Source: an uncultured Corynebacterium sp.
GTDB taxonomy: Bacteria > Actinomycetota > Actinomycetes > Mycobacteriales > Mycobacteriaceae
Length of the DNA stretch: 64,000 nt
Assembly: GCF_946222985.1 (NCBI RefSeq)
Contig: NZ_CAMIFY010000006.1
Location: 6,869 to 70,868, forward strand
Direction: 5' to 3'
Below the pieces are notes generated by a model, which did no database searches, was not told the origin of the DNA, and saw only the letters and a list, made by a program, of their open reading frames with translations. Both the position numbers and the translations under genes were made by a program. Shown piece by piece: positions 6,964-15,569 of the stretch (positions are counted from its first letter, which is position 1; every line of letters starts with the position of its first letter).

Positions 6964-8784
6964 ATGCGCGGCATGAACCAACTGACGCAGCACCTGCGGC
7001 CGGCCTTCGGCGTCGACAGCCGCGACGCGGCCACCGCCGCCGACCGATTCCCCGTCGCCGGGGCGGGGGAGACCTTCCGCCACCTGCGCACCCTCGTGCG
7101 CGGACGCGGACGTCGCCTGGCCGTCGCCGTGGCCGTGCTCGTCGCCGCCGCGTGGTGCGGAGTGCTCGTCCCGAAGCTCATGGGCGGCATCGTCGACGTC
7201 GTCGCCCAGGGCGGATCCCGCGGCGACATCGCCGAGCTGGCGCTGCGCATGGTCGCCGCGGCCATCGCCTCCGGCGTCCTGTCGGCCATCGGCTTCCGGC
7301 TCGTCGCGAGGCTGGCCGAAGCGGCCATCGCCGACCTGCGCGAGGACATGGTCGCCACCGCACTGGGCCTGCCGGTCGAACGCGTCGAAAAGGCGGGCGC
7401 CGGCGACGTCGTCTCCCGCGCCACCGACGACGTCGCCCAGGTCTCCGCCGCGGTGACCCAGACCCTGCCGATCGCCGCCGGCGCGGCGTTCACCGTGCTC
7501 GTGTCCATCGCCGGCGTCGGCTCCGTCGACTGGCGGTTCATGGCGGCGTTCCTCGTCGTCGCGCCGGTCCACGTCATCGCCGTGCGCGGGTACCTGCGCA
7601 CCGCCCCGGCCGTGTTCGCCGCCGAGCGGGCCGCCATGGCCGAACGCGCTCGCATGGTGTTGTCGACCATCCACGGCCTGCCCGCGGTGCGGGCCTTCGG
7701 CCTGGCCGGTCTGCGTCGCCTCGGCATCGCCGAGTGGAGCTGGAAGGTCGTCCGCCACGGCGTCGACGCCCGCATCACCCACAACATCATCATGGCGCGC
7801 ATGCACTTCGCCGAGTACCTCGGCATGGCGTCGACCCTGGTGCTGGGCTTCTACCTCGTGCAGGCCGGGCACACCACCATCGGCGGCGCCACCGCCGCGA
7901 TGCTGCTGTTCATGCGCCTGTTCGCGCCGCTGACGCGCATGGTGATGGTCCTCGACGTCGCCCAGTCCGGCGCGACGTCGCTTACCCGCATCGTCGGCGT
8001 GCTGCGCGAGCGCCGCCCCGAGCACGCCGACGTCGTCCCCGACCCCGGCGCCGGCGTCGAGTTGCGCGGAGTGAACTTCTCCTACGGCCGGGGCAACGCC
8101 GTCGAGGACGTCGACCTCGACGTCGCACCGGGGGAGACCGTCGCCCTCGTCGGCTCCTCCGGCGCGGGCAAATCGACCCTCGCCGCCATCGTCGCCGGCC
8201 TGCGCCTGGCCGATTCCGGCACCGTCATGGTCGGCGGCCAGGACCTCACCGTCGACTCCGAGGCCGCCCGCGGCCGCACGGTCGCCCTGGTCACCCAGGA
8301 GGTCCACGTCTTCGAGGGCACGCTCCGCGACGATCTGACCCTCGCCGCCCCCGACGTCGACGATGCGGCGGTGCTCGCCGCGCTCGACGGCGTCGGCGCC
8401 GACTGGTTCCACCGGCTGCCCGAGGGCCTCGACACCATCGTCGGCATCGGCGGCCACCGGCTCGACCCCGTGGCCGCCCAGCAGGTGGCGCTGGCCCGCG
8501 TGCTGCTGTCCGACCCGCCGGTGATCGTCCTCGACGAGGCCACCGCCGAAGCCGGGTCCGCCGGCGCCGACTCGCTGGCCGAGGCCGCCGACGTCGTCAC
8601 CCGCGACCGCACCGCGCTCATCGTCGCCCACCGCCTCGACCAGGCGGCGGCCGCCGACCGCGTCGTCGTGATGGCGGACGGGCGTATCGTCGAATCCGGC
8701 CCCCACTCCGACCTGGTCGCCGCCGGCGGCCGCTACGCGGCCCTGTGGGGCGCCTGGTCGGAAGGCCGCCGACGCCAGGAATAG
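6964..8784 (+). CDS. ABC transporter half-subunit, exporter fold, with the catalytic ATPase domain
   Basis: This 606-residue partner of the preceding gene has an exporter-type membrane domain (about residues 40-330) and an ATPase domain with intact Walker A GSSGAGKST (397-405), Walker B VIVLDEAT with Glu525, and switch His556 (VAHRLD). Its own signature is lost: where LSGGQ is expected it has LDPVAAQQ (500-507). With the neighbour's intact LSGGQ it can build one complete ATP site; the second site would lack every key residue. ATG at 6964 starts one base after the previous stop, so the two subunits are probably made in equal amounts. A 19-bp hairpin terminator follows. Iron-siderophore movement is the likely role from context; the transport direction is not shown by sequence. 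Confidence 0.9.
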   Translation: MRGMNQLTQHLRPAFGVDSRDAATAADRFPVAGAGETFRHLRTLVRGRGRRLAVAVAVLVAAAWCGVLVPKLMGGIVDVVAQGGSRGDIAELALRMVAAAIASGVLSAIGFRLVARLAEAAIADLREDMVATALGLPVERVEKAGAGDVVSRATDDVAQVSAAVTQTLPIAAGAAFTVLVSIAGVGSVDWRFMAAFLVVAPVHVIAVRGYLRTAPAVFAAERAAMAERARMVLSTIHGLPAVRAFGLAGLRRLGIAEWSWKVVRHGVDARITHNIIMARMHFAEYLGMASTLVLGFYLVQAGHTTIGGATAAMLLFMRLFAPLTRMVMVLDVAQSGATSLTRIVGVLRERRPEHADVVPDPGAGVELRGVNFSYGRGNAVEDVDLDVAPGETVALVGSSGAGKSTLAAIVAGLRLADSGTVMVGGQDLTVDSEAARGRTVALVTQEVHVFEGTLRDDLTLAAPDVDDAAVLAALDGVGADWFHRLPEGLDTIVGIGGHRLDPVAAQQVALARVLLSDPPVIVLDEATAEAGSAGADSLAEAADVVTRDRTALIVAHRLDQAAAADRVVVMADGRIVESGPHSDLVAAGGRYAALWGAWSEGRRRQE

Positions 8785-8796
8785 GTCCCCGGCACG

Positions 8797-8845
8797 ACCG
8801 AAGGCCCCGCACGTTCACGGAGAACGTGCGGGGCCTTCGGTTTTT
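8797..8845 (+). terminator. Strong intrinsic terminator after the ABC pair
   Basis: A perfect 19-bp stem (8797-8815 with 8823-8841), a 7-base loop and a T-run at 8841-8845. There is no T-run on the other strand, so it acts on the plus-strand operon. Confidence 0.92.
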
Positions 8846-8889
8846 CCGTCGTCAAGCGACGGAAGAAGCGGGGAAGCGGGCGCGGTGGC

Positions 8890-10404
8890 CTACTTCTGCT
8901 TCATGGAACCGGTCTCGAGGAAACGCTGGTGCCAGCCCAGGGCCTCCTTGAGATCGTGCGGGGTGTGCAGCGCGGACTGGCCGCCCTTCTCGGCGCGCTC
9001 GACGTACTCGGTCAGCGCGGCCTTGTAGTCGGGGTGGGCGCACTTGTCGATGACGACCTTCGCGCGCTGGCGCGGGCCCAGGCCGCGCAGGTCCGCCAGA
9101 CCCTGCTCGGTGATCAGGACCATGGCGTCGTGCTCGGTGTGGTCGTGGTGCGAGACCATCGGCACGATGGCGGAGATGTCGCCGCCCTTGGCCGTCGACG
9201 GCGAGACGAACGTGGAGATGTAGGCGTTGCGGGTGAAGTCGCCCGAGCCGCCGATGCCGTTCATGATCTTCGTGCCCATGATGTGGGTCGAGTTCACGTT
9301 GCCGTAGATGTCGGCCTCGATGAGACCGTTGCAGGAGATCACGCCGAGTCGGCGGATGACCTCCGGGTTGTTCGACACGTCCTGCGGGCGCAGGACGATC
9401 TTCTTCGCGTAGTCCTCGGCCTTGTCGTTCATGCGCTCGGCCGCCTCCGGCGACAGGGCGAACGACGTCGCCGACGCGACGGTCATGGTGCCCTTGTCGA
9501 GCAGCTCGACCATGCCGTCCTGGATGACCTCGGTGTAGGAGGTCAGGTTCTCGAAGTCCGAGTCCAGCAGGCCGGCGAGGACCGCGTTGGCGATGTTGCC
9601 GACGCCGGACTGCAGCGGCAGCAGGTTCTCGGGCAGACGACCCTGGGAAACCTCGTTCTCGAAGAAGTCGATGAGGTGGCCGGCGATGGCCTTCGAGTCG
9701 TCGTCCAACGGCTTGAACGGCGAGTTGCGGTCCGGAGCGTCGGTCTCGATGATCGCGACGACCTTGTTCGGATCGATCTGGATCGACGTCTCGCCGATGC
9801 GCTGGCCGGAGCCGATGATCGGGACGATCTGGCGGTTCGGCGGCAGGCCCGCGTTCCAGATGTCGTGCATGCCCTCCAGCCCCAGGGACTGCCAGGAGTT
9901 GACCTCGATGATGATCTTGTCCGCGGCCTTCAGGTACGACACGTTGTTGCCGACCGACGAGGTCGGGACCAGGCCACCGTTTTCGGTGATGCGGACGGCC
10001 TCGACGACGGCGACGTTGAGCTGGCCGAAGAAGCCCTCCTCGGTCTGCGGGCCCGAGTGGGACAGGTGCATGTCCGAGTAGGCGGAGGTGCCGTCGTTGA
10101 TGGCCTTCCGCATGCTCGGATCGGACTGGTACGGCATGCGCCAGGCGATGCCGCCCGACTCGGCCAGGGCGGCGTCCAACTCGGGGGCGGTGGAGGCGCC
10201 GGTGAGCACCTTCACGCGGAACTCCTCGCCGCGATCCTTGGCGTCGGTGATGCGCTTGGCCAGCGCGCCCGGAAGCTCCTTCGGGTAACCGGCGCCGGTG
10301 AAGCCGGAGAATCCGATCATGTCGCCCGGATTGATGAAGCCCGCGGCCTCGTCAGCGCTCATGACCTTGCCGCGCAAACCAGCGTGCGCGATGCGTTCCG
10401 ACAT
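8890..10404 (-). CDS. actA: Acetyl-CoA hydrolase/transferase family protein (succinyl-CoA:acetate CoA-transferase type)
   Basis: This 504-residue protein belongs to the class I CoA-transferase/acetyl-CoA hydrolase family and probably moves CoA between acetyl-CoA and succinate or similar acids, linking acetate handling to the citric acid cycle. Typical segments are GDMIGFSGFTGAGYPKELP at the N-terminus, LQSGVGNIANAVLAGL in the middle, and SVVxH-like VSHHDHTEHD followed by ITEQGLADLRGLGPRQRA near the end. The length is normal. I chose the ATG at 10404, not the in-frame start 25 codons upstream, because it is preceded by AGGAGG at the right distance. The gene stands alone. Corynebacterial relatives are called actA or cat; the exact acceptor is not visible in the sequence. 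Confidence 0.88.
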   Translation of the reverse strand: MSERIAHAGLRGKVMSADEAAGFINPGDMIGFSGFTGAGYPKELPGALAKRITDAKDRGEEFRVKVLTGASTAPELDAALAESGGIAWRMPYQSDPSMRKAINDGTSAYSDMHLSHSGPQTEEGFFGQLNVAVVEAVRITENGGLVPTSSVGNNVSYLKAADKIIIEVNSWQSLGLEGMHDIWNAGLPPNRQIVPIIGSGQRIGETSIQIDPNKVVAIIETDAPDRNSPFKPLDDDSKAIAGHLIDFFENEVSQGRLPENLLPLQSGVGNIANAVLAGLLDSDFENLTSYTEVIQDGMVELLDKGTMTVASATSFALSPEAAERMNDKAEDYAKKIVLRPQDVSNNPEVIRRLGVISCNGLIEADIYGNVNSTHIMGTKIMNGIGGSGDFTRNAYISTFVSPSTAKGGDISAIVPMVSHHDHTEHDAMVLITEQGLADLRGLGPRQRAKVVIDKCAHPDYKAALTEYVERAEKGGQSALHTPHDLKEALGWHQRFLETGSMKQK

Positions 10405-10517
10405 TGTTCCTCCTGAATTGTGGATGTGCGTCGTCGTTGAACCGCCGACCCGTGTGACGGGGCGTCCCAGTTGAACCACCGGGTTAACGAACCTTCACTC
10501 GCATCGGTTTGTCGGCG

Positions 10518-10523
10518 AATCTA
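10518..10523 (-). promoter_or_regulatory. Candidate -10 element of the CoA-transferase gene
   Basis: TAGATT on the minus strand fits TANANT and lies about 115 bases before the ATG. I see no convincing -35 or operator in the rest of the 211-base gap 10405-10615. Confidence 0.35.
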
Positions 10524-10615
10524 CCATGCGAACGGCGTACTCCAGAGTAGTCGCAGTTGAGGAGGTGTGACGAAGGGGGTCCCCGGCGGCTGATGCGTCA
10601 CGAGTCACATCTCAC

Positions 10616-11743
10616 TCAACGACTTGCCAGCAGCGCCGACGTTTCCTCGTCCGTCAGCTGCGCCGCCCGGAACGCCGCCAGCGCCGCGTCGGCGTCGAAG
10701 TCGACGCCGATGAGCACCACCTCGTTGGACGGGGCGACGTCGGTCTGCGTCCACATCACCGCCGGCCGGATCGACAGGTTCGGCCCGGCCTGGCTCCACA
10801 CGTGCGCGACCTCGAGACGATCGGCGAGCCAGCAGTGGCCCTTGGACCGCACCAGCCCGGTGGTCGACCGCAGGGCGGCGACGAGGCGGTCGCGATCGAA
10901 CGGCCGGTCACCGCGGAACACGACCGAGGAAATGCCGTACTCCTCGGTCTCTGGGGTATGGGGGTTGGCGATTTCTTCGGCGTACCCGTCGTACGTGGCG
11001 GCGGTCGCCTCGTCGTAAAGCCCCGCGTCGAGCACCACGCCCGCCCCGATCTCTCCGTCGGTGACGCGGAGGATGCGCGCGCGGGGATTCATGGCCCGCA
11101 CCGCGTCCTCGGTGGCGCGCGCCACGGCCTCGTCGACGAGATCGGACTTGGTCACCAGGATCAGGTCCGCGAACTCGACCTGGTCGACGAGGAGATCCGA
11201 CACCGTGCGCTCGTCGTCCGGCGTCGCCTGGCGATCCGCCGCCGACAGGGGAGTACCGGAGCGCAACATCGACAGGAACTGCGAGGCGTCGACGAGCGTG
11301 ACCATCGTGTCGATCGGCGCGATGTCCGCCAACCGCGTGCCGTCGTCGAATTCCCACTCGAAGGTCGCGGCGACCGGCATCGGCTCGGAGATGCCCGTCG
11401 ACTCGATGACGATCTGGTCGTACCTGCCGGACCGGGCGAGCTCGCCGACGCCGTCGACGAGGTCCTCGCGCAACGTGCAGCAGATGCAGCCGTTGGACAG
11501 CTCGACGAAGCGCTCCTCGCCGCGGGTGAGGTGCGAGCCGGCGGCGACGAGGTCGGCGTCGACGTTGACCTCGGAGAAGTCGTTGACGATCACCGCCAGG
11601 CGCCGGCCCGCGCGATTGGCGAGCAGATTGTTGAGCAGCGTGGTCTTGCCGGAGCCCAGGAATCCGGACAGGACGGTGACGGGGGTCGGGCGAGGGGACG
11701 TGGCCGGGGGCACCCCGGAGGCGGAATGGGTCATGCGGGCCAT
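10616..11743 (-). CDS. COG0523 (CobW/Zng1-type) metal-related GTPase
   Basis: This 375-residue P-loop GTPase belongs to the COG0523 group, whose zinc members deliver or manage zinc during shortage. GFLGSGKT (27-34) is the Walker A motif; the diagnostic metal-binding CICC lies at 86-89 within ELSNGCICCTLRED; the base-recognition motif appears as TKSD, and the C-terminal CobW_C domain has a GHCWLADR strand typical of the group. A Zur-like palindrome sits just upstream at 11755-11769, pointing to zinc rather than cobalt or nitrile hydratase use. The start is ATG at 11743; an ATG nine bases downstream is possible. The substrate metal and client protein are not shown by the sequence. Confidence 0.88.
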   Translation of the reverse strand: MARMTHSASGVPPATSPRPTPVTVLSGFLGSGKTTLLNNLLANRAGRRLAVIVNDFSEVNVDADLVAAGSHLTRGEERFVELSNGCICCTLREDLVDGVGELARSGRYDQIVIESTGISEPMPVAATFEWEFDDGTRLADIAPIDTMVTLVDASQFLSMLRSGTPLSAADRQATPDDERTVSDLLVDQVEFADLILVTKSDLVDEAVARATEDAVRAMNPRARILRVTDGEIGAGVVLDAGLYDEATAATYDGYAEEIANPHTPETEEYGISSVVFRGDRPFDRDRLVAALRSTTGLVRSKGHCWLADRLEVAHVWSQAGPNLSIRPAVMWTQTDVAPSNEVVLIGVDFDADAALAAFRAAQLTDEETSALLASR

Positions 11744-11754
11744 GGTCGCTTAAA

Positions 11755-11769
11755 TGAAAACCAATTGCA
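11755..11769. promoter_or_regulatory. Candidate Zur box of the COG0523 gene
   Basis: On the minus strand this reads TGCAATTGGTTTTCA, which agrees with the actinobacterial Zur-type palindrome TGAAAATGATTTTCA at 12 of 15 positions by hand. It lies 12 bases before the start codon, where a repressor would block transcription. Confidence 0.45.
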
Positions 11770-11872
11770 ACAGGGCGCAAAGTCGGTGCTGAGTGGCTTG
11801 CGACTGAATACGAGCTGAACGCAAGGTTGACTCGCCGAATGAAGTGGGTCACAAAGTTAACCGGAATGGCCT

Positions 11873-11878
11873 AACTTG
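11873..11878 (+). promoter_or_regulatory. Candidate -10 element of the oligopeptide transport operon
   Basis: TAACTT fits TANNNT and lies about 150 bases before the oppA-type gene. The long leader ends in a small hairpin (CCGGGG at 11991-11996 with CCCCGG at 12002-12007) just before the ribosome binding site GAAAGG. The -10 assignment is tentative. Confidence 0.3.
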
Positions 11879-12026
11879 TTACTAAGGGTTTACACAGGCG
11901 AGCCCCGTGTACCTCTTCCGTTCCATAGCCTCACATGCGTTGGTTGATCCGGAGCCCGACAACACGGCCATCGGATCGCCTCCCACAAGACCGGGGCACA
12001 ACCCCGGCCCGAAGAAAGGCAGAAAC

Positions 12027-13652
12027 ATGAAGTCACCCACGAAGGCGATCATCGCCGGGCTCACCGCTGCCGCGGCGAGCGCGGCGATGGTGGCGTGCAG
12101 CTCCGATGACGGATCCGGCGGAGGCGGCGACGGCACCGCCGCCATCAACGCGTACGGCTGCGAGCCGCAGTCCCCGCTGCTGACCACCGACACCAACGAA
12201 GCCTGCGGCGGCAACATCATCGACTCGCTGTACACCGGCCTGGTGACCTACACGGTCGACGGTGACACGGAAATGGCCGTGGCCGAGTCGATCGAAGCCA
12301 ACGACGACGCCACCGAGTACACCATCAAGCTCAAGGACGACTGGACCTTCACCAACGGCGAACCGGTCATCGCGGACTCCTTCATCGACGCCTGGAACTA
12401 CGGCGCCGCCTCGAAGAACGCGCAGAAGCAGCAGTACTTCTTCGAGAACATCGAGGGCTACGAAGAGGTCGCCGCCGAGGGCGCCGACGCCGACGAGATG
12501 TCCGGCCTGGAGAAGGTCTCGGACACCGAGTTCAAGGTGAAGCTGAACAACCCGGAGGCGTCGTTCCCGATGCGCCTGGGATACTCCACCTACGCTCCGT
12601 GGCCCAAGGCCGCCTTCGAGGACGTCGAGGCCTACGGCCAGGCGCCCATCGGCAACGGCCCGTACAAGCTCGCCTCCGACGACGCGTGGGAGCACAACGT
12701 CGGCCTGAACACCGTCGCGGTCGAGGACTACCCCGGTGGCCCGATCGAAAACGGCGGCGTGAACTTCGTGTTCTACCAGAACCTCGACACCGCCTACGCC
12801 GACCTGCAGTCCGGCCGCCTCGACGTGCTGGACACCATGCCCACCGCGTCGCTGTCGAACTACCAGAACGACTTCCCGGACTCGAACGCCTCGAAGCCGA
12901 AGATGGTTTCCCAGACGTTCGTCATCCCCCAGTACCTCGAGCACTTCGGTGACGACGAGGAAGGCAAGCTGCGTCGTCAGGCGATCTCCCTGGCCTTCGA
13001 CCGCCAGCTGATCGTCGACACCATCTACTCCGGCGCCGCCGAACCGGCCGTCGACTTCGTCGTGCCCACCCTGGCCGGCCTGGAGTCCCCGGATTCCTCC
13101 GAGACCATCGACTACGACCCCGAGCGCGCCAAGGAACTCTGGGCGCAGGCCGACGAGATCGCCCCGTGGTCCGGCACCTTCGAAATCGCCTACAACGCCG
13201 ACGGCGACCACCAGCCGTGGGTCGAGGCCGTGACCAACGGCATCGCCGACACCCTCGGCATCGAGGCCGCCGGCAAGGCGTACCCGCTGTTCAAGGGCCT
13301 GCGCGATGACGTCACCAGCGAGTCGGTCGACTCCGCGTTCCGCTCCGGCTGGCAGGCCGACTACCCGTCGGCCGCCAACTTCCTCGAGCCGCAGTACATG
13401 ACCACCGGCGCCTCGAACGACGGCAACTACTCCAACGAGGAGTTCGACCGCCTGCTCTCCGAGGCCGCCGCCGAAACCGACGAAGCCAAGGCCAACGAGC
13501 TGTACAAGCAGGCCCAGGAAATCCTCGTCGACGAGCTGCCCGCCATCCCGATGTGGGTGCCCAAGGCCGCCTACGCCTGGAACCCCGAAGTCTCCGGCGT
13601 CGACATGATGTGGAACGGCACGTTTGATTTCGCGCCCATGAAGAAGGGCTGA
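12027..13652 (+). CDS. Peptide ABC transporter substrate-binding lipoprotein (SBP family 5, OppA/DppA type)
   Basis: This 541-residue lipoprotein binds oligopeptides or dipeptides at the cell surface for the permeases encoded next. A basic and hydrophobic signal leads to the lipobox MVAC, making Cys24 the lipidated residue, followed by a Ser/Gly/Asp linker. The mature part has SBP family 5 landmarks: IIDSLYTGLVTY, then YTIKLKDDWTFTNGEPVIADSF with the typical W-x-F-x-x-G pattern, IGNGPYKLA, and RQAISLAFDRQLI. ATG at 12027 is preceded by GAAAGG. The next gene starts five bases after its stop. Peptide size preference cannot be read from the sequence. Confidence 0.92.
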   Translation: MKSPTKAIIAGLTAAAASAAMVACSSDDGSGGGGDGTAAINAYGCEPQSPLLTTDTNEACGGNIIDSLYTGLVTYTVDGDTEMAVAESIEANDDATEYTIKLKDDWTFTNGEPVIADSFIDAWNYGAASKNAQKQQYFFENIEGYEEVAAEGADADEMSGLEKVSDTEFKVKLNNPEASFPMRLGYSTYAPWPKAAFEDVEAYGQAPIGNGPYKLASDDAWEHNVGLNTVAVEDYPGGPIENGGVNFVFYQNLDTAYADLQSGRLDVLDTMPTASLSNYQNDFPDSNASKPKMVSQTFVIPQYLEHFGDDEEGKLRRQAISLAFDRQLIVDTIYSGAAEPAVDFVVPTLAGLESPDSSETIDYDPERAKELWAQADEIAPWSGTFEIAYNADGDHQPWVEAVTNGIADTLGIEAAGKAYPLFKGLRDDVTSESVDSAFRSGWQADYPSAANFLEPQYMTTGASNDGNYSNEEFDRLLSEAAAETDEAKANELYKQAQEILVDELPAIPMWVPKAAYAWNPEVSGVDMMWNGTFDFAPMKKG

Positions 13653-13657
13653 TTCGA

Positions 13658-14584
13658 GTGCCGTGGTACATCGGCAAGCGGCTGCTCCAGATGATCCCGG
13701 TGTTTTTCGGGGCCACCTTCCTGATCTACGCGATGGTGTTCCTGACCCCGGGCGACCCGATCCAGGCGTTGGCGGGCGACAAGCCCCTCACGCCGGCGGT
13801 CGAGTCGGAGCTCCGCGAGCGCTACAACCTGGATAAACCGTTCCTCGTGCAGTACCTCATGTACGTCGGCGGGATCTTCCAGTTCGATTTCGGCCAGACG
13901 TTCTCCGGCCGGCCGGTCACCGACGTCCTCGCCGACGCGTTCCCCGTCACGATCAAGCTGGCGCTGATGGCGCTGGTCATCGAGACGGTGTTCGGCATCG
14001 GCTTCGGCGTCGTCGCCGGTCTGCGCAAGGGCGGTTGGTTCGACTCCACCGTGCTGGTGGTGTCGCTGTTCATCATCGCCGTGCCGATCTTCGTCATCGG
14101 TTTCGTCGCCCAGTTCCTCTTCGGCATCAAGTGGGCGGTGGTGCCGCCCACGGTGGGCGGCAACGCCGACTTCATGGACTTGATAATGCCGGCGACGGTG
14201 CTGGGGTTGGTGTCCTTCGCCTACGTGCTGCGGCTGACGAGATCGTCGGTCGCGGAAGCGGTGGGGTCGGACTTCGTCCGCACCGCCTACGCCCGCGGCA
14301 TGTCCCGCCGCGAGGTCGTCGGCTCGCACGTGCTGCGCAATTCGCTGATTCCGGTCGTGACGTTCATCGGCGCCGATCTCGCGGCGCTGATGGGCGGCGC
14401 GATCGTCACCGAGGGCATCTTCAACATCCCCGGCGTCGGCGGGTTGATCTTCCGGTCCGTGACCATCGGTGAAACGCCGACGGTGGTCAGCGTGGTCACC
14501 GTGCTGGTGATCATCTACATGGTGGCCAACCTGCTCATCGACCTTCTGTACGCCGCACTCGACCCGAGGATCCGATATGCCTGA
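13658..14584 (+). CDS. Peptide ABC transporter permease, OppB/DppB type
   Basis: This 308-residue permease starts MPWYIGKRLLQMIPVFFGAT, the usual OppB-like first helix, followed by the extracellular helix region FLTPGDPIQALAG. About six membrane segments are visible. The cytoplasmic EAA loop reads AEAVGSDFVRTAYARGMSRREVV, where the coupling helix docks on the ATPase. GTG at 13658 is five bases after the binding protein's stop, and the 3' end overlaps the next permease by eight bases. Confidence 0.92.
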   Translation: MPWYIGKRLLQMIPVFFGATFLIYAMVFLTPGDPIQALAGDKPLTPAVESELRERYNLDKPFLVQYLMYVGGIFQFDFGQTFSGRPVTDVLADAFPVTIKLALMALVIETVFGIGFGVVAGLRKGGWFDSTVLVVSLFIIAVPIFVIGFVAQFLFGIKWAVVPPTVGGNADFMDLIMPATVLGLVSFAYVLRLTRSSVAEAVGSDFVRTAYARGMSRREVVGSHVLRNSLIPVVTFIGADLAALMGGAIVTEGIFNIPGVGGLIFRSVTIGETPTVVSVVTVLVIIYMVANLLIDLLYAALDPRIRYA

Positions 14585-15569
14585 TCCAAGAAACGTTCCC
14601 GCGGCCACCGGTTCCACGGGCACCGATGCGGTGCCCGGCGACCTGCGGCTGCAGCGCGGGCACGCGCCCGTCGCGACCGAGGACGTGCTCACCCGCGACC
14701 AGAAGCTCCCCGACACCGTGCCCCTGGGCATGTGGGGGGAGGCGTGGCGCCGCATGCGCCGTCGTCCGCTGTTCTGGGTATCCGTGGCGATTCTCGCGCT
14801 GGTCACCGTCGTCGCGCTGTTCCCCGGGCTGTTCACGTCCGTGGATCCGCGCGCGGCCGATCTCCGCAACTCGCTGGGCGAACCCACCGACGGGCATCCC
14901 TTCGGGTTCACCCAGCAGGGTTACGACGTCTACTCGCGCGTCATCTACGGTGCCCGCCCGTCGGTCATCGTCGGCGTGTGCGTGACGTTGCTGGTGACGG
15001 TGATCGGCGTCCTCGTCGGCGCCACGGCCGGATGGATCGGCGGTTTCTTCGATTCCTTCCTGTCGCGCATCACCGACATCTTCTTCGCCATCCCGCTGCT
15101 GCTCGCCGGCATCGTCCTGATGCAGGTGTTCCCGCGGCGCGACGTGATGACGGTGACGCTGGTCCTGGCGCTGTTCGGCTGGCCGTCGATGGCGCGCGTC
15201 GTGCGATCGGCCGTGCTCGCGGTGAAGAACAACGAGTACGTGGCCGCATCGCGCGCGCTGGGCCTGTCCAGCGGGCGCATCCTGATCCGCCACGTCCTGC
15301 CCAACTGCCTGGCGCCGATCATCGTCATGGCGACGACGTCGCTGGGCATCTACATCGTGGCCGAGGCGACCCTGTCCTACCTGGGCATCGGCCTGCCTCC
15401 GACAGAAGTGAGCTGGGGCAACGACATCTCCGTCGCCCAGAACACCCTGCGGCAGTCGCCCGCGACGCTGTTCTACCCGGCCGGCGCACTGGCCGTGACC
15501 GTCCTGGGCTTCATCTTGCTCGGTGACGTGGTCAAGGACGCGCTCGACCCGAAGGAGAGGAAGAAGTGA
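14577..15569 (+). CDS. Peptide ABC transporter permease, OppC/DppC type
   Basis: This 330-residue partner permease has the OppC layout: a soluble N-terminal tail of about 60 residues, the first helix FWVSVAILALVTVVALFPGLF, and a periplasmic segment with HPFGFTQQGYDVYSRVIYGAR, the family's HPFGTDxxGRD-like motif in altered form. The EAA loop is AASRALGLSSGRILIRHVLPN. The gene overlaps oppB-type upstream by eight bases and shares GTGA with the ATPase gene downstream, so the operon is tightly coupled. Confidence 0.92.
   Translation: MPDPRNVPAATGSTGTDAVPGDLRLQRGHAPVATEDVLTRDQKLPDTVPLGMWGEAWRRMRRRPLFWVSVAILALVTVVALFPGLFTSVDPRAADLRNSLGEPTDGHPFGFTQQGYDVYSRVIYGARPSVIVGVCVTLLVTVIGVLVGATAGWIGGFFDSFLSRITDIFFAIPLLLAGIVLMQVFPRRDVMTVTLVLALFGWPSMARVVRSAVLAVKNNEYVAASRALGLSSGRILIRHVLPNCLAPIIVMATTSLGIYIVAEATLSYLGIGLPPTEVSWGNDISVAQNTLRQSPATLFYPAGALAVTVLGFILLGDVVKDALDPKERKK

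Noticed and set aside
4377..7826. A 1149-codon open frame on the minus strand opposite the SIP and ABC genes
   Set aside because: It is Arg/His/Gly-rich low-complexity sequence with no family motif and lies antisense to clear genes; long false frames are expected at this GC content.
11838..11853. GlxR/CRP-like 16-mer in the oppA leader region
   Set aside because: The right half TCACA is perfect but the left half matches only three of five bases, which is expected by chance in a few hundred bases.
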